Shown here piece by piece: positions 48,901 through 61,377 of a DNA stretch of 64,000 nucleotides; positions within the stretch are counted from its first letter, which is position 1, and every line of letters begins with the position of its first letter. The DNA is taken from NCBI GenBank assembly GCA_037389465.1, contig JAZARR010000197.1:285501-349500 (forward strand), given 5' to 3'. The notes beneath the pieces are model-generated. The model was not told the origin of the DNA, did no database searches, and worked only from the letters and a program-made list of their open reading frames with translations. The DNA comes from Baylisascaris procyonis (lineage: Eukaryota > Nematoda > Chromadorea > Rhabditida > Ascarididae). The translations under genes were made by a program, and so were the position numbers.

Positions 48901-51900
48901 GTTGCACTCATGAATTATAATTTTCGGATAGAATACCGCGACACCAAAGAATTTGGCCAGGCAGACGGGCTTTCGAGGTTACCCATCTCAAGTGACGAAT
49001 TGTTCGACCAAAAGTTTGACCAGGAAGAGGCTAGAAATGAATTTTGTGACTCAAGATAGTCTCAAACGAAGTTGCCTGATCGCATCTTTGGCACCAGCAG
49101 CGTTTGAGGAATTGAGAAGAATGTGCCTACCAGTGACACCCTATGATTTTAAATATGAGGAGTGCGTGTCAAAACTGCAAGAGTTGTTTGGAAGTCGAAT
49201 TATTTTGACCCGTGAGCATACGGCACATTACACAAATGCAGATCACAGTATCACTCGTTACCAGATCACTCGTTAACAACACTATCGATTGATCTATTAT
49301 ATTCTATTGTAGAATAGCATATTGTAACATTTTTGCAATTTTGCAACATTTATATATGTTTTTTATTTCTTTTTTTTGCAAAAATATCACTAAATTATCA
49401 ATAAATATTCAATTAGTTACCAATAATTTAATATTTAAATACACTGCCAGTTGGAGTAAATTTTGAATTAATCGATGAAAGACAATTTTTGCATATTAAA
49501 AAATGACTGGAAATAGATTTTTTAATAGATTAGAAAATGATCGGAAATACTTTCTTAGTGTTGTGCTCTTATTAATAACGACTAATATATTTAATGAATT
49601 ATGAGATTTTATTGATTATAGGTGATAACGGGATGGAGATAACAACTGAAAAAAACATTGATCTAAATTTATTTATGATCACTCGTATTTGATACCTGAA
49701 TAACGATTCAATAATCAACATTTAAAGAAATAAAAATGAAAATATTGAATCATATAATATATTATTTTCATAATCAATCAATATTGATGAATATTCATAA
49801 ATAACGAGAATAATTTAACTGTAAAAAATAGAATTCAAAAATAATAAATATTGAATTACTTATTTCTTTTATTAATAAAAAAAAACAAATAAAATACCTT
49901 AGCATTATGTAATTTAACGCCATAAAAGTCACATCGTCTTGCTGTTTCAAGAAGTGCAAGGTCACTCTCACCTGGGCTCATACCACTGAAAAAAAAAAAA
50001 TTTTCATTTGAATAATATCGAAAATTAATTTTAGATATTCAAATAAGATTTTTTTTATTTATGTTGATATTATTTATTCTTTTCGTAAGTTGATAGATCA
50101 TTGCGCGATATGCTAAACAGAACATGATATAAAAACATAAATAAATTATTTTCTATGCATAAGATTATAAATATTTTCTTATATTTTCTGCTTTTATCGA
50201 TTACTATGAGAGTATACATATGATTGAAACTTGTTAATTGACTTTCCTTCGTAGTTGAACTTTCAAGTAAACATTTACAGTTTTCAAATTTATAAAATTG
50301 TTAGATTTTTCAGGACTGTTGTGATATTAAATGAAACTAAGGAAGAAACATACTAAGCATTTTCAACTTTCTCCTATATAAATACCAAATTCGAATATCC
50401 TATTTTATTCTTCGGCATACGCTTCCTTTTTTTTTCAATATTAGATAAGAATTCGCATCAAAATTGATTTCAACTGTGATATCATAAAACTATCGTAGTG
50501 AATAAGGAATTAAATTAAATTAAATCAATTTGAATCCATTCAGTTTAATTTACTCGTGATTCCCTTTTGCCTAATTCAAAAAATTTTTGTGCATCAATAC
50601 GTTTCCATAATTTGTTGGCATCATTATGAACCGAAATTGAAGCAAATCACAACTCTAAAAAAATCTCTTAAAAAAGATTTTCCAACAATTGTAATGGATC
50701 GTTTCAAGTTTCCGTATCAAAATCTTCGAAGAAAGAAAATGTATAGCATTGTCTTAAAACTATTGTTGATTCATATCAGTCTTTGCATGAAAACACCGAA
50801 AAAATAGGAAATTCCAAATTGTTAAGTAGTGTATGTTCACTTACATTAATTTCATATGATTTTCCATAACTTTATTCTGGAAGTCGAGACTCTGATTTGG
50901 AAGAAAACGCCCACTTGAGAGATAACTACAATCTGGATAATCCTCGTGCGAGAAATCACCGCAATCCGCCTGCACGATATACGAGGCTAATAATGCAGCT
51001 GTATTCTCGTTACAAATCAACTCACCTGACGCCAGATCACGCTTGATCTGTAAGGCCATCAAGTACCTGCAAGTTTGATCCATCTAGTAAATTTTTATAT
51101 GATGTTTAAATGTTTAAAAATGCAGGAAAATAAGTTCATCATTTAAAATTCGAAAAATATTTACAATTTTAGATATCTTTTGAAATCAAGGCAATATAAG
51201 CCCTCTCGAGGGAATATCTATTCATCCACTGCTAGATATTCAGTCATTCAAACGATCACTTTAGCTCTATTGGCTACTAAATTACACCAAAATTGACATT
51301 ACTCCACATAAAACAAGTAACGGCTATATCCCTTCGTAGGTTTTAAAGCGCTCATGTTCCATCTTATCATTTGAAAATTTATCAAAGATGGTAAATCTCA
51401 TATTTAGGCAAAAACTTTTTAAAACTTTTAACTTTTTAGACCTTTTAAAGCGATTTGGAAGTTTTGAATTACAATTTGAAAAAAAAAACTGCGAGAAAGC
51501 AAAAAAAAAAAAGAACAAGAAAAAAGAAGATAAAAGAATAAAAAAGATAAACGATAAATTATAATCACTATAAAAGAAGTCATTCGAAGCGCTAAAATTT
51601 TCATTGAGGTATTACAACAATTTTTACCGTATTGTGCATACCGTATTTTACCGTATATACCGTATTGAATTTTCCAAAAAAACTTAGTAAAGCTAAAAAA
51701 AATTTTTTTTATACGCAATGAAAAAAAATGGAATATCATAAATTAAAAAAATAATTTAGAAAATATTTTGAATAAGTAAAATATTATCTCATCAAAAAAT
51801 TTTTCGATAAATTAAACGTTTTACCTTGTGTATTCTTCTTCAAGATCAGCTGGATTTGGCGTATAGAATTTCACAATGAAATAAAAACGTGCATCGCTTT

Positions 51901-54900
51901 GTGTTGCTGTTATTTGCCTCAATATTGGCTTATCCTTATCGAGCCAACACTGAAAATTTTTCGCCTTTCTTTTTCTCTCAAAAAAAAAATTAATTTCCGG
52001 GCGAAAGTTTTTTTTTTTGATAAATTTCAGAAAAAATTTTTCGAATGGAATTTTTTCTCCTTTTTCACCAATATTGCAAAATGATAAGAAATAGTTGGTG
52101 GAGATAGCGGAATAGACGCTAATTCCCCAACCTTAATCTATTTCAATAATGATGGAGTTAATTCCGCTTCCTTCATCTCCCCTTTCTATTAAATTACCTT
52201 AAAATGTCCATTATAATTGTTAATTTTCAAATCACTAGTTTCAGTGGTTACCGAAGTTTTGTGAGTATCTTCTGGTCAGTGGTCAGTGATCACTGACCAG
52301 TGGTTACTGAAACTATGCTATAGGATATATAAACAGCATACATATAGGCATGAGGTCATATGATGCGTTTCGTGAGCAAATTTTTTAGGAATAAGATGAT
52401 CTTCCATGCCCTACTTAACACTGATCCACCAACTAAAGAAAAATTATAAATATTGAATGATGAAAAAAATGGTGTTTTTTTTATACCGGCCGCTTTTACA
52501 TTTATGCCGGCAAGATGAGAGAAATATGGATCTTCAATAAAACATTTATACAGATGGTCGAAATAGTTGAAAAAAGAGTAGGTTATTGTGCATATTTCAC
52601 TTGTGGAATTAGTCGTTCAATGAGCGCAGTGGAAAAACGCAAATTGTGCCAATAGCCCTGGCGCGGTTTTCTCATTTTTTCCCCAATAATCATCAAATTT
52701 CGTATATGTTGTAGAGACATTCATATGGGACTTACATGATTCCCATAGCAGTCGGTAAACTCAAGACCGAAATAATCACTCTCGAGTAGATTCAGATGCC
52801 GACAAACTTCATCAAAAAGAGATTGGCCAAGTGCTTTATGCTGAAATAATTTGCATATTAGTTTCAACCCAGATTTATCGATATGTTAATTGTAAAAATG
52901 CAAATAATATTCTTCAACAGATGAAATTGAATAGATTAATCCAATTCTAAGTTTGCAAAATTTTATACTTTATTGCCAACTGTTTTCAAGAAAATATTTC
53001 CTATAGAATTCGTTTAGATAAAATTGAATCGTTCTGACGATTAGTTTATAATACTCTCAATTTGCTACTCGAAATTAACTACTTATCGCAGTAATTTTTC
53101 AGGATAATATAAGAGAATATTTCCAAAGTAATGAAAGTAATTTATCGGGCATGATGATTTATAATATACTCAATAATTTTCGAGCAATTTGAAGTATTAC
53201 TCTCAATTTATAATACTCAATAATGAAAGCAAAAAAAGTAATCTCTCAAGGTAATGAAAGTAAAGTAAAATGTAATTTGTGAGAAAATTCGGTAAACGAT
53301 GTTATTATCTAGCAAATCGACAGATATTAAAGCAGAATAGCGTTGAAGCATATGGGCAAAAAAAGAAATAAATTTGCAAAAAAATGCACATTTTAATGCA
53401 TTATGCTTTTACGCAGAAAACGCCGATGAGACTGTGTTTCTTTTTGTTGAAAATTTTCTTGTCAAATGCAATTCACAATCGGTGTGAACAAAAATTTTTT
53501 GTATCACAGCCGCACCTGATTACTTCAGCTACCTAATTATTTCAGCATATCAAACTTTGATCACCAACTTGACGAACTTGAAAAATATTAAAGCCACAAT
53601 AAAAGCTATAATCAACAAATCGGAAAGCATACTTCAAGCAATGACAGAATACGAAATATTAATAATTCTGTAGATCAGACAGATGGGTAAAACAGTAAAT
53701 TAGTAAATAGTAATGTTGTGATGAATAAGTTGGGACTATCTCATTAAATCTAATGAAAAAACAACGAAACAATAATTAACAATTATTTATTCTTTTAAAT
53801 CCGAAAGCAAAATCCACAAATCACTAAGGAAATTTTCAATCATATGTTAGGCTGATTAAGAAATTTTTGAAACGGAAATTATAGATTATATACGGTTAGT
53901 AAATTTCAAAATTTCACTCAAGGCAATCGTTGCTCAACATTAGAGCAATATACTATAAATTTAATGGAAATTAGAATTTCGAATTTTCTGATTGGATTTT
54001 TATCGTTTTAGGATAAGAGAGAAATTTATGGGTTTTATATAAATAGTTGCATCTCTGTTATCCTTATTTCCCTCTTCCAAACCTCTCTCTTTCCCTCTTT
54101 CTCTCCTTTCACATACACAGATTTTATTATTTGCATATAGTTTTTCAATAATTATTTAAATGTTTTCAATCATTTAATGCATTCGAAATTTCATATAAAT
54201 AGTGCCGAGCTATAATTTAGATATTTCTTATAAAAATCCGATTTGCTCATTCACTATAGATTTCATAAGGAGCATCTCAAGCAAAGCACTAATTAAGCAA
54301 CATTTTGGAAAGCAATCAGCGTAATTAAAGTAGCAATGAAGTGCTTTCAAGTGGTCGATAGCACCCCCCCTTGACCCCGTATATAGCACCCAATAAGCTT
54401 ATTTATGCGATGAATATTTCGGCTCTTCTTGATTTAATTATCATCGATTAAATAAGATTGAATTCATCAACCCGTTTTCTTATCCCCCTCGAATGATACC
54501 CCCTCCCCCTCCACTTTCCTCCTCATTGCTAATGAACCCCCCCTCCCCTCATCCCATTATTCCCTCCTCACCAATATTTGAATATACACAACAGCAAAAG
54601 CATTTCCTCTTTGAGTAGAAAATGTTCTTACTAAGCTGAAGTTAAATAACTTTCAACGAAATGAGGTGCAACAAACAAACAAAGTGAGAACAATTGCTGG
54701 TTATATGAACTCAACAACTGCTGCCTCATTCTTCATAAATGCTCATAGTGCTTATATTAAGATCATTATCGTAAGCAATATGATTTGCTGATTTTTGCAT
54801 ATTAAGATCATTTATTTGCATAAGAACAAAGGAAATTTTAAGAGTTAATGAAAGATATTCATCATGCTTTAAAAACTCTTAGACGAGAAGTAAATTTGCA

Positions 54901-55565
54901 GTAAAAAGATCGTTGATTATTCGGCTAGCAGGTGAATTCGCATACAATGTAGGCTCATAAGCGATTGGGTCGTTTAATCTCAGCTGCCGGCAATTTTCGA
55001 CGAGCTACAAGTGTTCTCGATGATCCTTCTGTGATATATTTTCTCTCCCTATCCATATAAAAATGGAAAATTCAAGAATAATTTACCTCCCATAGTCATC
55101 AGAAAGCATATTTAAATGAAGACAATATAAATTTGCATATTTCACAGACACGGTAACTATGAGTTTTAAATTCTTATATTGCATGCATAGGAAATATTTG
55201 ATTTGAATGAAGTTCTTTAAAATATGCAAAAGCTTTTTGAAATATGTGAACATAATGTTTAATCATCCTAATCTATGACTGGAACGCTCAATTATATAGT
55301 CGTATCATTTTAGAGTTGAGAGAATTGGAGAAGAAGTGCGAGAATGAAAGAATAACAAGGAGAGAGAATTACAATCACTCAAATCGTTAGCGTTACAACA
55401 ACAAAAAAAAAACTTACACCAAGATGGAAGACGCCCACTGAATCATCGAGCATTCTGACTTTAATGCACATCAATTTACCCCGTCGCGGATCCATTCCCG
55501 GAGGTGGTGGTGCACCAACTCCTTTCGGAATCATAACACCCATTCCAGCTCCACCCATCCCTTGC
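42949..55565 (-). CDS. FARP: FARP FERM-FA-linker protein (short form with its own stop)
   Basis: FARP1/2 are FERM-RhoGEF scaffolds at synapses and in axons; the C. elegans relative FRM-3 works in GABA-A receptor clustering. Exons: 55565-55418 (ATG at 55558), 52840-52736, 51949-51825, 51066-50845, 49985-49898, 48030-47875, 46679-46516, 46088-46014 and 45706-42949. The CDS is 3834 bases, 1277 aa, without any frame break. FERM (residues ~28-312) has [66 protein letters not shown] and [15 protein letters not shown] (~313-365) has [18 protein letters not shown]. The single 2.76-kb last exon is a Ser/Pro-rich linker with PAVPPKPK (possible SH3 ligand), a run of about twelve prolines and the terminus VLWTDF. 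One intron has a GC donor (after 46516). ATG is 7 bases after TTTTTCAG. Internal phase-1 donors in the last exon could connect to the DH-PH-PH exons downstream. Confidence 0.92.
44226..44232 (-). promoter_or_regulatory. Candidate alternative 5' splice site inside the FARP linker exon
   Basis: On the minus strand CCTG|GTAAGG lies in the linker exon. The exon would end at 44232 with one leftover base (G), exactly the phase needed by the first DH-side exon at 37685, forming a Glu codon. Joining here gives a continuous 1483-aa FERM-FA-DH-PH-PH frame. A second phase-1 candidate, CTTA|GTGAGC, ends the exon at 43158. Confidence 0.45.
46510..46516 (-). promoter_or_regulatory. Non-canonical GC 5' splice site
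   Basis: FARP exon 7 ends TCATTCAG and the intron begins GCAAGT. The exon ends in phase 2 and joins 46088 to read [13 protein letters not shown], as the family requires. AG|GCAAGT is the usual consensus of GC-AG introns. Confidence 0.85.
48101..48168 (+). repeat. Left terminal inverted repeat
   Basis: It matches the reverse complement of 49211-49278 at 66 of 68 positions. It contains an internal direct repeat of TAACGAGTGAT (two copies). Confidence 0.95.
48172..48455 (-). pseudogene. Ty3/gypsy pol fragment from just before reverse transcriptase
   Basis: The minus strand reads [14 protein letters not shown], then [13 protein letters not shown] and [11 protein letters not shown]. This is the typical linker between protease and RT in Ty3/gypsy pol (LG.DW..., Y.DVF...LG.C). 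It stops where the left inverted repeat begins, so the RT itself is missing. It is opposite in strand to the adjoining RNase H piece. Confidence 0.8.
48469..49059 (+). pseudogene. Ty3/gypsy RNase H fragment
   Basis: The frame begins [16 protein letters not shown] (the RT/RNase H connection) and continues through [49 protein letters not shown] and FRIEYR to ADGLSRLP. It lacks the RT upstream and the integrase downstream. In the first catalytic block the usual TDAS reads AGAS, so the aspartate is missing; the conserved E (IEKEALA) and TDHKPL are present. It is therefore probably inactive. Confidence 0.9.
49040..49210 (+). pseudogene. Ty3/gypsy gag (capsid) fragment
   Basis: In a different plus frame from the RNase H piece, the sequence reads [20 protein letters not shown], then [14 protein letters not shown]. 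This resembles the capsid region of Ty3/gypsy gag (K...L...G...Y..L, then Y.....L..HFG). In a normal element gag precedes pol, so the order is reversed here. It is cut by the right inverted repeat. Confidence 0.65.
49211..49278 (-). repeat. Right terminal inverted repeat
   Basis: Partner of 48101-48168; its end reads CTCGTTAACA and is followed by the ACAC duplication. Confidence 0.95.
52237..52315. repeat. Nested palindrome / hairpin
   Basis: A perfect 20-bp palindrome, TGGTCAGTGATCACTGACCA (52280-52299), lies between outer arms TAGTTTCAGT (52237-52246) and ACTGAAACTA (52306-52315). It is in a FARP intron, 100-200 bases downstream of no coding exon on this strand, and shows no RNA-gene motif. 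Confidence 0.8.
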
Positions 55566-58500
55566 CTGAAAAATAAATTTGTATATCATTTGATTAAAAT
55601 CATCAAAACGAACATAATACGTTCATATAGAAATGTTGTCGCCTTGAATCAGGCTGGATTCTTCAGGCTAAACGTCACTGTCACTTTATTTTTACTCTAT
55701 TTCTATCTTGCTAGAATCGTATTTTTGTGCGTATCGTAAAGAAAAATTTATGACCTGTAGATGTGAATGAATGACCACTTGTTAGATATACCTCAACAGA
55801 TTGGATTGCGAATATGCGACAGCGTTAAAATTCATCTAGCGATGAAATAACGTATAAAAATTATATTAATAACCTAATTATTGCGTATGGTACACAAACA
55901 TCTACGGTGGAATAGTAGAGTTTAACTGCTAAACAGTATATATTAGTATTAGTAAATGCAAAAAATATATGATTAGAAGAAAACCATGTAAATATTTAAA
56001 TTACGATATTTGATTTTATAAAGTTGGATGCTATGAACGTTTATAAACATTTTAAAATTTCAGAGACGGAAATAATTTTTGAAAAATAGCACTTAATAAT
56101 TTTAATTCTGAAATTTTGCAAAAAAAAAAAAATCAGAGGATTTTAAAGGTAGACAAACGTTATAGGATCAAGTAGAAGAGGCATCGCACAACAATTGCGA
56201 TAAACTGATGATGTGTTTGAATAAAAGCGTCAAATAAACATAACTTTTCAAATAAAATATTGCAAATGAATTTCAATTCATCAAAAAAATTGTTGTTTTT
56301 TTTTTTGGTTAATAATAAAGTAGAAAAATTCAGCTAAAATTCATTAGCATATCTAATTCATGCAGCCAACATTCAAATAGATAAGAAAGCAAATAATAAA
56401 ACTTAACAAATTGTGTTAGCTATTTCATTCGATATTTCTAGCACGCTTGATTTCACCTCGAAAATATTTCAGAAATATTTCATTTATTGGTCGATTCGAT
56501 GTAGTAGAAGTCGCATTCAAGCGAAAGAATAGATGGACTGTTTCCATTTAGCTTGAATTCAAAAGCAATCAACCGATGTAATGAAAGTACCACCACGATC
56601 CACCTCCATTGCTAGTAAAAAAAAACGTTTACTCAGTCTATACTTAAGAGGAATGCCAACGATGTAAAACCTTATCTTTATAGAGTCTTTCGAAATGAAT
56701 TTTTGGAAGATTCAATAGGATTTATTAGGATTTCGATTAAAATTCCGACACTGATTGGATTAAATCAGGTTAATCACCATAACAATGGTCAAGTCCGGCT
56801 CATTTTTAAATGGTCCTATAATAAATCCTATTCAGTCACGACCGAAAATGAACTTAAGGAAATGAAATTGATTCACTGTAAGTTTCAAAATTATAAACTT
56901 CAACTGAAAATCCGAATCCATCAATAGAAATATTCTTTATTTCAAAAGCAATTTGGAATAAAAATATTGCAGATTGCTATTTTTCATCAGAGAGGTTAAA
57001 GGTCGGGATGCCCATTAGCGCATCTCAACTCCTTAACTGCAGCTATATTTTTGGCTTTTCTCTTTCACAAATATAGCGATAAAAATATAAGGGCAATGAA
57101 TAACGGAAGCAAACATCGAATGAGTGAACGGAAGTGACAAATGAGTCTAAAGAAAGCGATGAACGGTATCCTCGTCGGCAAACGACTCATCAAAGCAAAC
57201 GTTTCTTAGTGTGCACAAATGCACAAAATGTGCGCCATCCATTCTATGCATCTCACAAATGCATTCAACAAATAAAAAACGGTTACATATATCTATGCAA
57301 TAGAAGCATATCGGATCTAATCAACGATTTACACATATTTTATAGACGTTCTTAAATTCACTCTTATGAGCATATGTGTTGTTGAATTGTACACAGATGT
57401 ACATATAATCGAGCAATTTATGCGTATAAATCGTATATTTTGCGTTAAACATATGTTATGTTTATGCATATATGCATATATTGAATCATCGCCTATATGT
57501 TTTATAGCTAAATTATTTTCATTATAATACGAAAACTCCTTTCAAATTCTTAGGCTTTGTTTTTTGTTTTTTAAGAGCCTATAGGATGGCATATAAAATG
57601 GTTGAAGCAGGAAAGGAGGGCGGGGGGAAGGGAAGTGGAAGGGAGGAAATGATGTGAAAAGTTGGGCAAGCCATTATGAAAAATATGAAAAAATAACTGA
57701 AAAAAATTAGTTTTATGGGCTAGAAAAAAAAAACTTTAAAATGGTTTGTGAAGTTGACAGCAAAAAAAAGAAGAGCATTAGATACCCGACGCAATGTATT
57801 CTTCATCGATTGTAGACAGTAACAAAGTTTGTTATACTCAATAGCCATGTGTACTCATATTTCAAATACTCATATTTTTTGGGAAATTTCAATAGGAAAT
57901 GAAAGTTGAAAGAAAGTAAACGATTCGGGAAAAAACGTTTAAAGCAAAAAGGTGAAGGTGAATAGTAATCGATTGGTGAGTAATGAGCGTTGTGTGAGTG
58001 TAAATTGATACCCGAAAGCAATATTACTTGCAGGTGTGGCTAACTCTTCATTGATCAAACATCAATTGCCCATTCTTGCACATCTTTCACTAGCCACATA
58101 AATCCATACTTATTTTGTATCTCTGTCAAGATTGTTTAAATATTATATTATAGAGAAATAAATAATAGAGGTAGAGCAAATGCCACTGCATATGTCTCTT
58201 CCTAAAACATCCTTATGTTTCTGACTGTTTCACATCCACTTTTCAATAATCGCGCTACAAATGCTAGTAAAAGAGCTATGAAAATTTTAGAAATTGATAT
58301 GAATTTTTAATAAAATCTTCTCGATTTTAGGCTTTTCTCTGTGGTCTTTTATTTTACTTACGATAGTCAAGAAATGTGATGTGAGAGTTAGGTCAAGCTC
58401 ATTAAATCTTTATTTCTCTCAGTCGAAAACTATGTTCTTTGAGCATCATTTCAGAATTTGTCAATTTAATTTGCATACCCTGTAAATACCGAAAAATTCC

Positions 58501-59773
58501 CATTCAAAATATAAGATCTACACTCATTAGCTGTTGATCGTTGGTAGTATTTGCTGTTGATCGAAAATAGTATTTTCAGTAATCATCAGCAATTATCAGT
58601 AATAAGCCCCACTCGATACCAATTCCTCATTCACTAAACAAATGATCGATGTTTTTCCTTAGTAAGTGTGTCTGTCTGCCGATTCGCTTGTTTTGCATAT
58701 TTACCTATAAGTCGATCTGAAGAGTTTTTTAAGTAATTTGTCAACAAAATCTGCATATTTTCTAAGACTTCACCTGGCTAACAATGATTTCATCGACAGG
58801 TCAGCAAACAAATTTGCATATTTCCGCAAGATGTCAGTTAAACAGTCTTTCATCAAGTCACGTGTCATTTCCGATCAGCTTATACATTTCCACTCATATA
58901 GCACAACGTGATGCAACCAAAAAATTGGGTTTCAATGCAGAGGCTCGAATTGAATATTCAGATGAGGTGTTTTAGGTTATCGCTGATAATTTTGTTGACA
59001 TAGCCTAAAGCACAAATGGGAAATTGTAATTAAATATGCAAATGAATTTCAAAACGGATTTGCATTCGATGATGCGTTTCCACAGAAAGGCTTTACAACA
59101 TAGCTCCCATAATTTTAATTTTCCTTAGCAAGTAAGCACAAAATGGACGCGTTGAATCATATTCATAGAAATTAAGAACAGCAAATGGATCAGGTGTTCA
59201 ATATCTATTTAATTATTCATTTATTTATTTTAATGGAAATGAGAAAAACTATTGAAATATTTCAACGTGAAGGGCAAGAAAGAGTGAAACGTTCAAAAAA
59301 GCTACAATTTGAGGCAATAGACATTCAATACATTAAGCGCAGCAATCGTATGCATAGATCGAAACGACTCAGCTGCAGTTTAGAAGTGGGAACATGTGGG
59401 TGCATTAATGATATCGGCAAGAAGCACATTTCTGTCTCTCACAAACACGGAATTGGAAACTGTGAAAAACGCTTTACGTGCTACATTTTTTGTCAACCTG
59501 AAACTGATGCTCACGTCGACTAAGGGGGAGGGGCAGGGAGGAGGCGGAGGAAGTGAGATATTTTTGGCAGTAGGATGTAAAGCCAAACACAACTTTATGA
59601 TAAAGAATTAAATCAAACCTTAGCCTACGATATGCCAATGACTACAACTCTTAGATATTTAAATTTTTAGTTCTTCTGCAAACAGGTTGATATGGACAGG
59701 GTAAGCTTTGCGAAAATGTGAATGAAGATTTCTGCATAATTTTGAAAAAATCTAATATTAGAAACCAAATAGG

Positions 59774-59956
59774 GTGACTATACAGCAGTACGGTATTCCA
59801 AAACGCGTCAAAGAGCGAGTAGTGAAAGACTTTCGATATTTTGAAATCTATGATGCAAAGCCTAAGGGACGCAGTTTCGAATTCTCAAAGATTTTTCAGC
59901 AACCTAGTGGGGTTCAGGCTCGATTATACGACCGATGCCACGAACTTCATCTATAG
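59774..59956 (+). pseudogene. Possible relic exon resembling a cyclic-nucleotide-gated channel C-linker
   Basis: A 60-codon frame includes IPKRVKERVVKDFRYFE and a later KIFQQPSGVQARLYDR. This is loosely like the C-linker of CNG/EAG-type channels (..VPK.L..RV..YF..., then L...LP..LR..I). There are no transmembrane exons nearby, the frame ends in an immediate stop, and splice borders are poor. It may be chance. Confidence 0.15.
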
Positions 59957-61273
59957 TAAAAAAAAAGTCTCACCTTCTAGCCTTAAAAGCTGAGATCCCA
60001 AAGGTTAATTCCAAAGATTGATATATAGCAATGTGATATTATTCATTGGAAATATTTAACTGTCATGAGTTCCACCAGGTAGCAGATGTTTCAGAATCCA
60101 ACTGCAGAATATGGAACTCGTGTGTGGAATCATATAATTTTGGGGTGATCAATAAAGAGCCTAGTATTACTCTGAATGTTACCACAAACATCAATGCTAT
60201 ATATTAGCAACAAAACAGGATCCAAGGAGCTTCCCCATGGAATATCACTACAAATTTGATGTGAAGTAATTTTGCATCCCACTCACTTAGCTAATCACTT
60301 TTCTAAATCATCAATAATGAGCGAAATAAACAGAATAATAATATCATTATGTTTTAAATAATCCGACTGCCTTTAAAAATCTTCCCAAAAGTCAATATTT
60401 TTGTGATCTGATCGAGCCACCTTTATTGAATCTAGTTTCATTTTATAAGTTGATAGATCAACGTGGAATATGATGTAAAGAGGTCATGTTTGTTATACAA
60501 CATAACCATTAAAATTTTATAATCCTTATTTCACAGATCTCAGAGTTGAAAAACGTTGTAATAATATGCTTTGCAAGGCGTATTTGCAAAAAAAAAAAAC
60601 GCATAATAGTAGATATAGACCACCATTAAGTAACAAATGAACAACCGATCAAATGAATTCTGAATTAATATTTGGATGGAACTAGTGTTGACCAACTGAC
60701 CAAAAAACGATGGACACACGTATAACGAAAAATCATTAATATGCACTTGCTATCACCAATAACAATTGAAATTCCTGAACAAAGCAAATAGAGAGTGGAC
60801 ATTCTAATTGGTGGTGACCTTTATTGTTCGACCACTCAAGCATATTCATCTTACATGTTTCGGTTCGACGCACCGCGAAAAATGACCAGAATTGTCAATA
60901 TTTCTTCAGCTTAATTTCAATGCATTCCGTTGTATCCTAAGATAACGTTGTTAAGTCTTCTAGCTTAGAACGAAAAAGCTGAATAATTCAATTCTTTTTC
61001 AATGACGAATTTTTAAGTGCAAAAGTCGGGCATATCCGGCCGATCGAATAATAAAGGCAACCAATACATCCCCTCGAGGCACATCATATCCATAGCAAAT
61101 ATTTCATGAGGAAATAGTAATATTCAAATATTTCTCTGTACGCAGTACATGCATTGCTTCTGTGAGCATTTATGAATCAATAATAAGGGAGGAAATTCAT
61201 AAATGGGTTTCATAAAAGTTTATATGTGATTAGAAGAAAGGAAAAGATGAAAAAATAGTTGAAGTGGATGAAA

Positions 61274-61293
61274 AACAATATATATTCAGTATT

Positions 61294-61346
<53 letters not shown>

Positions 61347-61377
61347 GATGAAATAACAATATATATTCAGTATTACA
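61274..61377. repeat. (AT)n microsatellite between direct repeats
   Basis: About 22 AT units (61297-61342) lie between two 23-bp direct repeats beginning AACAATATATATTCAG (61274-61296 and 61355-61377). Confidence 0.9.

Larger units (their letters stand above)
48097..49282. mobile_element. Composite TIR element carrying Ty3/gypsy fragments, with 4-bp target duplication
   Basis: The element spans 48101-49278 (1178 bp), flanked by ACAC on both sides (48097-48100 and 49279-49282). Its 68-bp ends are inverted repeats differing at two positions, both C/T. It starts TGTTAACGAG and ends CTCGTTAACA. The inside holds three Ty3/gypsy fragments in non-native order and orientation, none intact. It sits in the FARP intron between exons 49985-49898 and 48030-47875. 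No transposase is present, so it is non-autonomous. Confidence 0.85.
45707..55417 (-). other. Introns of the FERM half
   Basis: The largest, 55417-52841, is AT-rich and contains C-rich plus-strand tracts around 54480-54570, with no nested gene seen. The intron 52735-51950 holds a strong palindrome. The intron 49897-48031 holds the composite TIR element. The others show nothing notable. Confidence 0.55.

Noticed and set aside
59185..59523. 112-codon frame with several cysteines near its end
   Set aside because: Cysteine spacing fits no family known to me, there is no signal peptide, and composition is as expected by chance.
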